Assembly: GCA_003255025.1 (NCBI GenBank)
Contig: QANY01002371.1
Coordinates: 434,001 to 498,000 of the forward strand
Direction: 5' to 3'
From: Datisca glomerata
Lineage: Eukaryota > Streptophyta > Magnoliopsida > Cucurbitales > Datiscaceae
DNA: 64,000 bases
Part shown: positions 34,545 through 45,890 of the stretch, one piece after another
How the letters are laid out: the number at the start of each line of letters is the position of its first letter
Position numbering within the stretch: position 1 is the stretch's first letter
Notes under the pieces: generated by a model
The model's input: only the letters and a program-made list of their open reading frames with translations
Told to the model about the DNA's origin: nothing
Database searches by the model: none
Translations under genes and position numbers: made by a program

Positions 34545-36578
34545 TCAACGTCTATCGGTTTTCCCAATGGAACGTTTTCCGGAGAACAAGTGCTTCGGTT
34601 TTAACGTTGGAATCACTCTATCTGCTTCACCACGACGAGCATTCTTGTTCCTCTTTTTGACAGATTTCTTGGCAATTTTTAGTGCCTTGATCTTCTGAGC
34701 TGAATCCCTGAATCCTTCTCCAGGTACAACTTCATGAGGAGGTCGTGACTGTGACCTTGACCTTGACATTGACAGGGACCTTGATCTCGCGCGTAATTTC
34801 TTGCTAGGTGTATCCATGTCCATATCCATTGCCTCATCAACCCTATCAACAGACCTTTCTCTCTTTCGACCCCTCTTGGAGAGGGACCTGCTACGGGCTC
34901 GGTCAATCGCCAAAGATGGATCCAGCCCCAAAGCCGACAGCTGCCTCCCCATTCTCTTTGATGTATACTCCTTGTCCTTGTCAAATTTTCTTGGTACGGT
35001 TGGACGACTCTCTGCAGTGCTTTTCTTGATCCTGTGCTGTTGAATGAGCAAGCTTTTCTTTTTCCTGATCGCAGCCAGTGCTTCTTTTTCTTCTGGAGTC
35101 AACTCCTCTCCATCAATCTCAAAATCATCATCTGCTTCTTCTCCTTGTCGAAGCCCTTCTTCTTGTTCCAACTCTTCAAGCCTCTGTAAGATATCAGGAT
35201 CAATAAAATCATACACATTATGCCCATCAAGAATTTCAGGCATTGTGTCTTCTTTCCATTCATCAACGGCAAGGATATACTTCTTCTTCAAACTAGCAGA
35301 GTATACACCAGCCCCACCATTCTCATCCTCCAAATCTCTTTCGGTTTTCCTCTTTTCCTTCTCAATTGCTTCCTTGGCTTTAGCTTCCAAGACTGCCTGC
35401 GGGATGCAAACTGGCCTTTCTTTTTGGTCACGAGGCTTTGGCATTGCCACATGAAACCGATTCAAGCAATCATTTATCTTCTTAGACTTCATCTTCAATT
35501 CCACCCTTTGAGTCAACAACCTCTCGCAGGCTGCATTCTTCACAGCAATAACCCCTTCCTCAGTCAACGTGCTCATGGTTAGCAACACACTATCATCACT
35601 TGTGGCTTCACCCGCCTGAGCAACTAAAGTCTTTAAGGCTTCAGATTTCATCTCCTCAACCAACTTCTTGTCCTCTTCTGATATCCCATCCAGAGGCTGC
35701 AGATCAGTCTTATTACAGACTATAACCAATGGCTTGTTCATGAACAATGACTTAATGCTGTGAAATAAAGCTGCCTGTTGCGCAATGCTATACCCACAAG
35801 ACCCTGAGATATCCAAAAAGAACAATACAGCTGCCCGCAAATGTGCCAAAGCTGTGATACTACACATCTCTATAATATTACGGTCCTCAAATGGCCTGTC
35901 CAATATCCCCGGTGTGTCAATCACTTGATACCTCAAGTATTTATAATCAGTGTGACCCACAAAAAGTGACTTGGTAGTAAAAGCATATGGCTGAACGTCA
36001 ACATCAGCTCTAGTGATCTTGTTAATGAATGAGCTCTTCCCAACATTAGGATAACCACATATAATGATCGTCCGGGTGTTCGGGTCTATGGAAGGTAGCC
36101 TTGCCATGTGCTGTCTAATCTGCTCCAAGTAAGCCAAACTAGGACCAATCCTTTTTAGAACAGTGCACATGCGGCCAAGAGCAGCAACCTTTAGACACTT
36201 GCACCGATACAACGAGTCACCATACTTGAGTAATTTCACATAGTCTTTAGATATTTTACCAATGAGGTTCCTTGCAGTATTAATCTGCCCTAGAGCAAGC
36301 TTGTAGTGATCTTTGTTGTAGAGAACATGAAGGAGATCACCATAGAAAGGATGGATATCATCCAACCGAGGGAACTCGTCAATTATCGTAGAAAGCTTGT
36401 CGTGAAAGTTCTGTTGAGTGTATTTCACTTTGCGCATGTAAAACTGGCGAAGTCGGGAGATTGCATACCCCTTGTGAACAACAGTTGGCGTCTGCCGTTG
36501 TGTGCGAGAGAGAATAATATCAACGAAGTCTTTCGCATTTGGTACTACTGTAATCTTCTTGAAATTATACTGCACCAT
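34545..36578 (-). CDS. NOG1: Nucleolar GTP-binding protein 1 (NOG1), 677 residues, coding region without introns
   Basis: A nucleolar/nuclear GTPase of the OBG family that joins pre-60S ribosomal particles and is needed for large-subunit maturation. The N-terminal helical NOG1 domain (1-165) starts MVQYNFKKITVVPNAKDFVD. The G domain has G1 GYPNVGKS (175-182), G3 DTPG (221-224) and G4 NKTD (289-292). The NOG C-terminal region follows (ERPVCIPQAVLEAKAKEA), then an acidic stretch (EELEQEEGLRQGEEADDDFE) and a basic tail with SR-like repeats (ARSRSLSMSRSRSQSR) ending KRSIGKTDRR. Length and motifs match plant NOG1. All G motifs are intact, so it should be functional. There are probable introns in the 5' UTR (36599-37639) and 3' UTR. 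A site II motif and TATA box are upstream. Confidence 0.97.
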   Translation of the reverse strand: MVQYNFKKITVVPNAKDFVDIILSRTQRQTPTVVHKGYAISRLRQFYMRKVKYTQQNFHDKLSTIIDEFPRLDDIHPFYGDLLHVLYNKDHYKLALGQINTARNLIGKISKDYVKLLKYGDSLYRCKCLKVAALGRMCTVLKRIGPSLAYLEQIRQHMARLPSIDPNTRTIIICGYPNVGKSSFINKITRADVDVQPYAFTTKSLFVGHTDYKYLRYQVIDTPGILDRPFEDRNIIEMCSITALAHLRAAVLFFLDISGSCGYSIAQQAALFHSIKSLFMNKPLVIVCNKTDLQPLDGISEEDKKLVEEMKSEALKTLVAQAGEATSDDSVLLTMSTLTEEGVIAVKNAACERLLTQRVELKMKSKKINDCLNRFHVAMPKPRDQKERPVCIPQAVLEAKAKEAIEKEKRKTERDLEDENGGAGVYSASLKKKYILAVDEWKEDTMPEILDGHNVYDFIDPDILQRLEELEQEEGLRQGEEADDDFEIDGEELTPEEKEALAAIRKKKSLLIQQHRIKKSTAESRPTVPRKFDKDKEYTSKRMGRQLSALGLDPSLAIDRARSRSLSKRGRKRERSVDRVDEAMDMDMDTPSKKLRARSRSLSMSRSRSQSRPPHEVVPGEGFRDSAQKIKALKIAKKSVKKRNKNARRGEADRVIPTLKPKHLFSGKRSIGKTDRR

Positions 36579-36598
36579 TTTGAATGCTGCCTTTTATC

Positions 36599-37639
36599 CT
36601 GAACACAATCGTAAATTTTGTAAGAGTTCATCCAATGGTTATCCAAACTGAAATCTTACATGCCATCAGTAAGAGGTAGTGAAAATCAGAACAAGGATGG
36701 AAAGATCCTTTTGATAATAAAACAAAGAAGTGGTGAGGACAGTGACTTTAAATTGAAAAAATCATTAAAAAATCATAGGGATAAGTAAAAATCTATAAGG
36801 ACCCAAAGGAAAAACTAGAAGTCCAACATAGTAATAACCAAAAAATAGAATCCCCAACCCAATCCAATATCCTAGTCCCTAAACCCCTTACCTATCAGGC
36901 CTTACTTTGAACCCTAAATCTTATCAACATAATTTTTATTGGATAGCACTTCATAGGAACAGGACTAAGACAAATACAGTCTAATTGTTCTTACCAGGTA
37001 GCTTAAATTAATTCAAATCAATTTCCTACGTTTTATCAGCATCACAACATGGAGAGTCGTACAGATATATAACCCAATAACATATAAATTAATGACCTAC
37101 ACGTATACTTACACTAATCTTACAACTTCGAGGGGCAAGAAAACAAACTTCAAGAACGAATATTTTAAAGAAACCCTCAAAGTCTTTAAAGAAGACAGCT
37201 AAATGAAAAGAAATGAACGACTCGTAGACATAATTCTAGAGAACGTGACAAAACCAAACACTTCATATCCAACCCAATGAATTAAACTGTAAAAGAAGTG
37301 AAATTGAATAAAAAGATATTGACCATGCTAATAATACAGAACCAACTAATATAAAAAAATTAAGCACTAGTTTACTGAACAGATTTCCATCAAGGAAATT
37401 TACATAATAAATGAGCATAAAACCAACAATTCTGAAGATGGAGTAATCGAAAAATTGATTAGCCAAATGGAAAATCAGAACAGTTAGTGCAACAGAAACA
37501 AACGATTGCAGATTATAGATACAAAGCACACCCAAAGAATAATCATAGTGTTGTAAAAAAGGGGGGCAGAAGAACAGAAACTTGAAAAATCAGAAGTTCA
37601 GAACGCACTTGAATCGAGTGGTAATCTAGCCGGCGATAC
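36599..37639 (-). other. Probable intron in the 5' UTR of NOG1
   Basis: On the minus strand, GAGAG|GTATCG at 37639 is a donor and TGTGTTCAG|GATAAAAG ends at 36599, 20 bp before the NOG1 ATG. The interval has no ORF and is AT-rich. It contains a telo-box-like AACCCTAA at 36910-36917. A leader intron is common in this gene class; evidence is consensus only. Confidence 0.5.
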
Positions 37640-37693
37640 CTCTCTGAGAACCAGAGAGAGAGAAGAGAGAGGGAGAGAGACTCGCATCCTAGA

Positions 37694-37802
37694 TATTTAT
37701 ATTCTAGACCTAGTTTCGGGAAGCTCATCTCAGGTACACATATCGGTTTAGACCGTGAAAGACGGTTCGGTTCGACTGGGTAAGGAGGTTCGAACTAGCC
37801 CA
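37694..37802 (-). promoter_or_regulatory. NOG1 promoter: TATA box and site II motif
   Basis: TATAAATA lies on the minus strand at 37701-37694, followed by a CT-rich stretch (37640-37680) suited to a start site. TGGGCT, a site II element bound by TCP factors and common in ribosome-biogenesis genes, lies at 37802-37797. Together with the telo-box this fits growth-linked expression. Inference from motifs. Confidence 0.5.
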
Positions 37803-38577
37803 AAAATCGAAGAATAATATTCTAACAAAAAATGAAAAACTTCTAAGCAAAAGGGGAAAAAAACTCATAAGCAAAACTCAGAAAATAAAACTTGATTCCC
37901 ATAAAACGCAGCTTTACCTTAGATCATGTTTTTTTTTTACAAAGTTAAGTTATCTTAGATTGCGTTTGAAAGAATATTTTTTAATAGAGGTAATCGGAAA
38001 AGTGAATGAAGGATCAAACAATGTGAGATTAATTCTTCACAAGCAAGGAAAATCATACAAATAAATAATGTTTTGATTCGGTCGTGAAACTCGGTTTGCT
38101 CATATGAATGCAAACCCAACCAAACCTTATTTTTTACACATAAATGTGACGGATCAGACTGTTCAAAATGTGTTGTGACCGCCCCTCAAATAAATGACAC
38201 ACATGTCATTTTATAATAAAAGTTGTCTAATTGTATTGAGTTATCAATGTTCTATATCTAATATTAGAGAAGTCACGTTATGACCGTCCCTCCAAATAAT
38301 GTCTCTCCATTTAGACTATTTTTATTATTTATTTAAGTTTTCACTTTATTTGTGATATTCAAACTATGTCCAAGAATTAAGCTCAAAATAGATACAAAAT
38401 ATAAAAGAGGAAACATGAAGCTTATTGAACTTTGAATTTTTTGACACTTCAGTCCCAAAATTTAAAAAACATTAGTCACTACACATATTAGCTGGTAAAT
38501 AAATATTTGTTATTGTTATTAAACAGAAGCCCACATCATAGAGAGGGGAGATTAATGTGATTTCGTTCAATTTCATT
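37803..38577. other. Intergenic DNA
   Basis: No gene seen. Two similar short blocks (TGTTGTGACCGCCCCTCAAA at 38172 and TATGACCGTCCCTCCAAA at 38279) look like old repeat pieces. Confidence 0.4.
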
Positions 38578-38745
38578 TAGTTCCTCTAACGGTTTAGGAG
38601 CTTACGGTTTCATCTTCTATTTCACTCCCCAATAAAGATCATTTTCATCATTCCCTCACGGTACTATTTCGCTATCAGTCACCCATAAATCTTTAGCCTT
38701 GTAAAGTAATCTTTATTGATTTACGCGAGATTCCACGTGCCCCTA
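38578..38745 (-). other. Plastid DNA insertion (NUPT): decayed 23S rRNA fragment
   Basis: On the minus strand it contains the 23S rRNA landmarks GGGGCACGTGGAATC, ACAAGGCTAAA, GGGTGACTGATAGCGAAAT, AGTACCGTGAGGGAA, GGGGAGTGAAATAGAA and GATGAAACCGTAAGCTCC in the correct order. Departures from the plastid sequence as I remember it are nearly all C-to-T or G-to-A, the pattern of methylated nuclear DNA. A mitochondrial LSU source is possible but fits less well. It is too short and altered to be a working rRNA gene. Confidence 0.75.
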
Positions 38746-39200
38746 ACCTAAGTAAGCTTACCAGAAAAGTAATTGGTATGAAGACTTGTCAATAACTATT
38801 CGGGTGAAGAATGTGGCAAGTACTTAACAAAGAGAGGTATGTTAAGGAAAACGAGATAGGGCTGGAGGAATATGTAAATAAATTACTTGTCTAAAATTGT
38901 GTGTTTGAGGTATAAGTATGTTCGTATAATCTTAGCTATAAAGACAACTCTAGAGTTTAGTTTCTTTAGTGAAAACTCAAAATATAAAATGTACGTAAAT
39001 TCTGAAAACTCTAAGTAAAAATATGTAAATATGAGGTTGATGTCTCTTCTTAATTTTTTTGTCGGTATTTTCAAATTGCAATAGTTTGATTTATAGCTTC
39101 CTAATGTGTTTTTATTATTAATATAGTCAAAACTTAAATGATGATTAAAAGTTAGAGGTAAATAAAGTTTACTCATCTTTTAAAGTGTAATATTCACTGA
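38746..39200. other. AT-rich intergenic DNA
   Basis: No gene, RNA or structured repeat seen. Confidence 0.45.
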
Positions 39201-39450
39201 AATGTCTTTACATTATAGTTACAATTTATATTCAGTTCAATGAAATTTAATTACAACCCATAATGTCTTTACATTATAGTTACAATTTATATTCAGTTCA
39301 ATGAAATTTAATTACAACCCATAAAATGTATAGTTACAACTTATGTTCAGTTCACTGAAACTCAGTTACAACTGATTAAATGTGTAATTACAACTCATAT
39401 CCAATTCACTGAAACTCAGTTACAGCCCATGAAATATAGTTACAAACGCG
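39201..39450. repeat. 61-bp tandem repeat, two identical copies plus decayed copies
   Basis: 39201-39261 and 39262-39322 are identical. Two or three diverged units follow to about 39450, recognisable by CAGTTACAACTGA and GTTCACTGAAACTCAGTTACA. Perfect identity of the first two suggests recent slippage or unequal exchange. Confidence 0.85.
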
Positions 39451-39614
39451 CAGTTGAACTATAGTTACAAACCCTTTAATTATGACTACCACTTCAAATG
39501 TAAGTATCAATAAATATTTTGAGATCGAATATAACTGTCAATACAATTAATAATGTGATTATGCCAACTATATTATCATAGATGTCATGATCATAGTGAA
39601 AATTTTCGATAAGT

Positions 39615-39690
39615 TCACTTAAGACCCCCTGAACTACAGTTATAAACCAACTTAAGACCCCCTGAACTACAGTTACAACCCGAACCCCTG
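39615..39690. repeat. Short direct repeat CTTAAGACCCCCTGAACTAC x2
   Basis: Two copies of a 35-bp unit (about 39617 and 39651). The CCCCTGAACTACAGTTA text resembles ends of small plant transposons, but no partner end was found. Confidence 0.6.
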
Positions 39691-39775
39691 CCTAAACATT
39701 AATTAACTACCTAAAAAATTAACGATTTTGAAAACGTTTGGCAGAAAACAGAAATAAAAAGGAGAATTTATTTTT

Positions 39776-40400
39776 ACTATGACGTGAGACACATAATAAA
39801 AAAATATTTTTTATTTATTTAAAACATAGTTTTTTATTTATTATTTACTTTTTATTATGACGTGAGACTCATAATAAGAAAATATTTTTTTATTTATTTA
39901 AAACATAGTAAAAAAAATATTTTTTTATTTATTATTTACTTTTTACGTGAGACTCATAATAATAATAAGAAAGTGAGACTCATAATAAGAAAACCGGCTA
40001 GAATAATCTTAAAAGAGACTCATAATAAGAAAATAATAATAATAAGAAAGTGAGACTCATAATAAGAAAACCGGCTAGAATAATCTTAAAAGAGACTCAT
40101 AATAAGAAAACATTGAGACTCATAATAAGAAAACATTTGACGTGAATGTCACACACCAAATCGGCTAGAATAATCTTAGAAGAGACTCATAATAAGAAAA
40201 CATTTGACGTGAATCTCACACTAGAATAATCTTAGAAGAGACTCATAATAAGAAAACAAATCTTAGAAGAGACTCATAATAAGAAAACATTTGACGTGAA
40301 TCAAATCGGCTAGAATAATCTTAGAATAATCTTAGAATAATCTCAACATTTGACGTAAATCTCACATACCAAATATCAAATCGGCTAAAATAATATCTAT
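39776..40400. repeat. Complex shuffled minisatellite of GAGACTCATAATAAGAAAA units
   Basis: At least ten copies of GAGACTCATAATAAGAAAA interspersed with CCGGCTAGAATAATCTTA and CATTTGACGTGAATCTCACA modules in varying order. It lies 430 bp past the 3' end of the TIP3 coding region. Higher-order shuffling indicates repeated slippage. Confidence 0.85.
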
Positions 40401-40831
40401 CCCTTCTCGTCTCACATCACATAAATCATTAACCCTCAAGTACTTATAAGAACTTTTGGAGGGTTAGAAATAGAATATTTCTTCAACAACTAATCAAGAA
40501 AACTAATTTCCTTACCTTTTCATTTTTCTATTGAGCACTACAACATTAGACTGGAATTACTACTACTCCATAGATACTGCTCAATGAAATTCCCAAAAAA
40601 TAACCTTTAACGTATAACAATAACACAGGAAGAGTAATTACCACTTTATTACTTTCTTTATTCACAAAAACACCACATTTTACATCACACATGCAATATA
40701 AATAAAACACAATTTAAAAAAAATTACAAACACACAACAAAAACATACATAAACTCAACCCAAATGACCAAATTCAACATTAAAATACACAAATTAAACC
40801 CAAAAAAAAAACACCAAACGAAAGAAAACAC

Positions 40832-42587
40832 TCAGTAATCTTCAGGAGCCAAAGGCTGGTGAGTATGATGAGGAGGCTCCATTGGTATCACCATATATTC
40901 ATAAACAAGTCCTGCAAGTCCTCCACCTATAAATGGGCCTACCCAATAGATCCAATGGTCCCTCCATCTCCATCCAACTAAAGCTGGTCCAAATGCTCTT
41001 GCTGGATTCATGCATGCTCCATCAAATGGCCCACCTACTAAGATATTTGCTCCCACTATTAACCCTATTGCTAGTGGTGCTATTGTCCCCAAGCTTCCTC
41101 TTTTTGGATCTATGGCTGTTGCATATACTATGTATACTAGTGTAAATGTCAATACTATTTCCATTACTAGTCCATGCAACACGCCTACTCCCGACGCCAC
41201 GTAGAACCCCTCTGGCCTCTGCATTTTTGCACAAGTTATGATAATGTATTAACATTTGATAGATCAAAAGTTAAAAATCAGATGACTCCCTCACTCACAC
41301 GTTGTACAAATTAAGTTGACTCACTCACACGTTGTACAAATTAAGTTGGTGATTGCTAGTTCTCAATGTGATTTATTTTAAAAAAGTGACAAGATTTTGT
41401 GATGTAAATATATCATATTAACTAATATATCTCCTTTTAATTTTAGGTGGGCAATTTCCCCCTTAGTTTTAGGAAGTTTATTATATTATGATACTAATTT
41501 ATATAGAATTCAGAAAGTTCCACTGTCCATGCATGTACAATTTAAGCAATAATCGCTAGCCCTCAGTGAGATTTATTTTTACACAATTCAAGCAATGATT
41601 GCTAGTCCTCAAAGGAGTAGCCGATTTCGTAATGTAAATATCATATTAACTATCTTATTCATTTTCTCTTTGAATGAACAGAGAGAGTTTTTGATACCTT
41701 GCCAGCCGTTACAACTCTTAACAAGAGGGATGCAACAATAGCCCCTAAGATCTGAGCAACCCAATAGAAGAGTGCACGGATGAGAGAGATCCTTCCACCC
41801 AAAAGAGCACCCAAGGTGACAGCAGGATTGACATGGCCGCCCGATATGTTCAAACTCGCCGACACGGCAGCAAACAAAGCGAAAGCATGTGCTAGTGCTA
41901 TAACTATTAGCTCAGCCGCCGAGGTACCACTATCCCTGTAAATCTTGTCTGCCAAACCAAAGAAAATTATACACTTACAATAAAACCATGTACACATGCA
42001 TGCATGAGAGGATTAATGATCACTCGATCATATCGACAAAGATAACAACAATAATGAAAAGTGGAGATTGAATAGTACTAAAACACATGGTCAAATGCTA
42101 CAGTACAGGGATTCACGACTTAAATGATCATGACCATTAGACCATCCTACATGACGTAGCCAAGGGATGATTTATCGACAATTAAGCTCAGAGATTTTCC
42201 CTTGAAATACTGTACGAAAAAAATCACTAGAAAATTACCATGCATGGATGATCAGAGGATTGATACAACGAAAACAATATAAACATGGAGATCTAGTGCT
42301 GAAATACGGTACAAAAAATGTGAATTACTCTAAAACCATGCACACATGCATGAATAAGAGGATTGATTATCGGTCGAGACCACTTCGACGACGACTAACA
42401 ACGATAATAACAACAGAAAGTGGAGATCGGGAGTAGTAAAAACGATACCAAGGGCGAGGAGAGAGCCTTCGCCGGCAAAGACGAAGATGAAAGTGGAAAT
42501 GAATTCAGCTAAGGCGGCTCTCACAGAGTCAGGGTGGGTGGCCTCATCTGCCCTCCCAAGCTCGTACCTTCTTCGAGGTGGCACCAT
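40832..42587 (-). CDS. TIP3: Tonoplast intrinsic protein TIP3 (alpha-TIP, seed aquaporin), three exons, 258 residues
   Basis: Exons 42449-42587, 41698-41948 and 40832-41218 (minus strand), GT..AG introns, phases agree. It is a water channel of the protein-storage-vacuole membrane in seeds. The N-terminus [17 protein letters not shown] and C-terminus QPLAPEDY are TIP3 marks. NPA boxes are at 87-89 ([12 protein letters not shown]) and 201-203 ([12 protein letters not shown]). Selectivity-filter His67 and Arg204 match TIP3. Six hydrophobic spans are visible. Residue 199 is Cys where Ser is usual before MNPA. The start at 42587 is chosen over upstream because a CAG acceptor precedes it directly; a 78-bp leader intron (42588-42665, donor GCG|GTAAGA) is likely. 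An ABRE core and RY boxes nearby fit seed/ABA control. It appears intact. Confidence 0.95.
41949..42448 (-). promoter_or_regulatory. TIP3 first intron with clustered RY (CATGCA) boxes in a triplicated unit
   Basis: CATGCATGCATG at 41995-42006, CATGCATG at 42239-42246, CATGCA at 42337-42342 and CATGCATG at 42345-42352. RY boxes are bound by B3 factors (ABI3, FUS3, LEC2) that drive seed genes. The surrounding sequence recurs in three degenerate copies (about 41985-42100, 42200-42290, 42300-42440), each with ACCATG and GAGGATTRAT. Confidence 0.6.
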
Positions 42588-42730
42588 CTGTAACAACTAA
42601 TTAATTGATTATAGTCTCTCTTTTACCAATTTCAACCTCTTTCTAAAATCTTCAAAGCCTCTTACCGCTTCAGTTTTTCGCCCAAAAACAAAAAAATCTA
42701 ACAGAGACGAAGTAGATGGAAATGGGTTAT

Positions 42731-42845
42731 TGCATGGATGAGAAGTGGGGGATTGGGGAAGTGGGTAAGGCTTAAATTAAAGGAAATATGGAGTCAGAGT
42801 GAAGTAGGACACCTGTGGTAATGATATGTTAAAAGACTGACACGT
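42731..42845 (-). promoter_or_regulatory. TIP3 promoter motifs: RY core and ABRE core
   Basis: TGCATG at 42731-42736 is an RY core. ACGTGTC on the minus strand at 42845-42839 is an ABA-response core. Both lie within 260 bp of the start codon, the usual pairing in seed-maturation promoters. A TATA box is not clear. Confidence 0.5.
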
Positions 42846-43439
42846 AGTGATATGTGTAAGCTTTCGGATTACTACTGTTAGATGGTCTTTATCTCTATTG
42901 TGTGTTTTGGATGTGTATGTTTTGTGTGTAGAGAAGATTTAAACTTCAACTTCTTCATCGTTTTGTATGTGAAACTATCGAGGCAATGGTTAATCCTGAG
43001 CTGCAGAGCTCTTAGATTTTCTTTTCCTTTGGGTGCAAGTTAGATTTTTTTCTTCTTGAAATTTTTGTTTTTGTCTACCGCTATACGTGGAGAGTAAATC
43101 ATATACGTCAAGTGATATGCATATGGTGTGTGTGTATATAATATTAAACCAATTAATTATTTGGAGAGAAGAGAACGCCAATTAAAAACATAGTAGCTGT
43201 TAAATAATAGTTCGATCCTTCAATCAATAGATTAAGATGGACAATATGAGTTGACTCAATTCATTTCACACGTCAATCCAAGATTTTATGGGTTCTAACC
43301 GTTCTAATCTAATTCTCTTTAAAATTTGTGATAGTGAAAAAAAATCAATAAATTAAGACGAGCTAGACTTTGAAGATCATAAAATATACAACTACCTATC
43401 TTTTACTCTCTGATATCTATTGTAAACCTTTTATCATTA
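42846..43439. other. Intergenic DNA between TIP3 and the Helitron relic
   Basis: No gene seen. It probably holds more of the TIP3 promoter; a TGTGTGTGTATATAA tract lies at 43128. Confidence 0.45.
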
Positions 43440-43470
43440 CTAGGTGAGGGTACGTGCACGTTATCTTGTT
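43440..43470 (-). other. Helitron 3' terminus: hairpin plus CTAG
   Basis: A 10-bp palindrome ACGTGCACGT (43452-43461) lies about 8 bp inside CTAG (43440-43443), and the outside base is T on the minus strand. Helitrons insert between A and T and end in CTRR after a hairpin. Confidence 0.65.
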
Positions 43471-43949
43471 ATTTGAAGTAATAGAGACATTTTAGGTACA
43501 TATAATAAATGTATACAATCGCATATAATAGGAGTTATAAACATATAGACATATAAAGTAAAACATAAGTTGTATTTTTATCAACACGGTAAAACTTTTA
43601 TCTAAATAACATGACTTATATAAAAAGTGCAAACCTATATACATATGACGTAAAAGAAAAGTTCTCTCTATTTACATAGCTTCTTCTTATTGTGGAGGTT
43701 GCATCAACAGATTCTACTATGAGTGGTGGTAGAGGTGAGTGATCTTACTGAAGAGGTGGAACCATTATCATCTATCTCCTCATGTCTTCCAACATCATTG
43801 TACCTTTTGATGACGTTATATCTTTTAGTGCCCAATAGTTTGCTACACTTCACATGTAGTATGTAGTTTTTGTTGTTCCAGATAGTGTTATGCTCTTCAA
43901 AATGGGACTTTTTCTCCTACAGTCAAATCAGATGTTGCAGTTGTATGAT

Positions 43950-45890
43950 TTGATTTAAATAAGATGGTACAATTGAAGATTTCTAAATTGTAATAAACAA
44001 AAAATGTGTACAATTCTACTCCAGCTGTGTAATTCACACCTCTTCAGCGCTACAACATATACTTCTTCAACATCTTTACCCAGTATAGTGGCGGGTAAGT
44101 GTACGGTTTCATCATAAATGTTTATTTCGGCTCGGCATCTGAAAATATATCTATCAACTTTAACAAATAATATGCAAAAGATATTCATATAGATTAATAC
44201 ACAAATAAATATATATGGTTTAATAATACTTGGGGATAGCATGAGCATCTGGCTTGTGACAGTAATTGCAAGTAAAATACTGCTTATACTCAGCTGATGT
44301 CGCTCGATTGCAGTTTTGATAAGCCAAGTATCAAAATTGTTGCGTGACATTTGGTATTTCAATCGTTCCTTTGGTCCAAAAGGTTTTGTATTGTTGTTGA
44401 TATTAAGGAGAAAAATATGTTTTAGTAAGTAATATTATTGAATTAGGCATAACGTATAACAGATAAATAAACGTAATGTAAAAATTAGAAAGAGAATGTA
44501 GTAATTACTATGCCAGTTGTATCGAGTACTTGGATTAGCTTAATATGACGGTCTTCCATTTGGGGTGTCATTGTTAATGGAGATGCCTCAGTTGAACTTT
44601 GCATCACTAACTCTTCTAGCTTGTTTCTTTCTTCCATCCCCTGTAAAATATTTGGTTATACGATAGAATTCAAATAATATGTAGATATATTAGAGGTTGT
44701 AAAAAAATTTACACACAATAGTTTGTATAATACCAAGTGATACAGACCAATCACCTCTTCCATCATGGGATTTACAGCAACAAAATTGTTCCATCTGGAT
44801 GATAGTAACAGACCTAAACAATAGAATGGTTTCATATAAAAAGAGTATTTAATATGTTGGTTAGAAATAAAGAAGAAAATATTATTGAACGAAACCTAAA
44901 ATATACCATGAAAAGAGACGGCCTTTCATTCGAATTCCCAAGACGATTGGCATGTTATGGATATATTGGGAGATGGCGATGCATTCAGCATTGATAAATT
45001 GATCCCAGAATGTCAAGTTTAACGGTTTGAGACTATGCAAAATATATCAATAAAAATGTGTTAGATGAATATGGGTAGTTTTTAAAATAAGTTATGGATG
45101 TAATTATGTAGTAAATATTGAGAGTTTTTAAATGCATAGTGATATACTTGCGCTCACAAATTGTAGCGTGACCACTCATCGTAGGGATTTCCTTCGGTGC
45201 TGATTCCTGGATGCAATTGCCAGGATATGTGACCAATACATAACTTTTTATAAGTAGTAAACGAAAAGCAATTATATATCATTTAGTTGAAATGAAATGA
45301 AAAGAAATTGTAATATCTTCTTACCTATTTCTATGTTGGAGTCACTGTATCTCCCAAGGTCATCGATTGCACAAAATTATATGCTATATTTATTGGTAGC
45401 TTATAATTTGCTGCTACTAGATCAATGATTGTCCGTCCATTGATAGTCCAATGGTACGGACTATTAATGTGTTAGTAGTCATGTCGAATCGTTCTGATTA
45501 GTGCAATGCATATATAATAACCTTGTGCCACGTTTAGTGTGTGTTGAAGTAGACTGATATGTAATCAAATATGCATGCCTTAATTTTTGTGCCCTTCAAA
45601 TTGTAAACAAAAGGAGGTAAACTTATATAAGACCTATTTTTCATATCAGGAAAAATCAATAATGGTTTATGTTATTCATATAGAGTATAAAATAGGATTG
45701 AGTAAACCTGAGAGTCAACAAGGATTAATTTTTGGAAGTTCAGTTGGTAGTTTGGAACCGTCTATAAGATGGTCTTTTTAGTCGTTCGGGGTTTATGCTT
45801 TTTTGCAACAAGATTTTTCACTTGCCAATTTTTCGATTGGGGGTGATATCTCTGATGTGCCTACACTGCATCTCCATTTTGTGTTTGTAT
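43950..45890 (-). pseudogene. RPA-like (replication protein A large subunit) gene of the Helitron
   Basis: From the start region, HIRDITPNRKIGKWKILL-like text (about 45870-45820, with changes) marks the first OB fold. NLTFWDQFINAECIAIS (about 45010-44960) followed by VLGIRMKGR marks the second, and YIFRCRAEINIYDETVHLPA with ILGKDVEEVY (44150-44050) the C-terminal zinc/OB domain. Plant Helitrons carry such genes to bind single-stranded DNA during rolling-circle transposition. Frames are interrupted and exon borders unclear. Confidence 0.65.

Noticed and set aside
34801..35582. Several plus-strand open frames opposite NOG1
   Set aside because: They are mirror frames of the NOG1 coding region (Ser/Leu-rich reverse of its acidic and basic stretches) with no domain of their own.
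42588..42596. A longer TIP3 start upstream of 42587
   Set aside because: It would need a TTG start and reads through a CAG splice acceptor; the ATG at 42587 gives the family-typical N-terminus.
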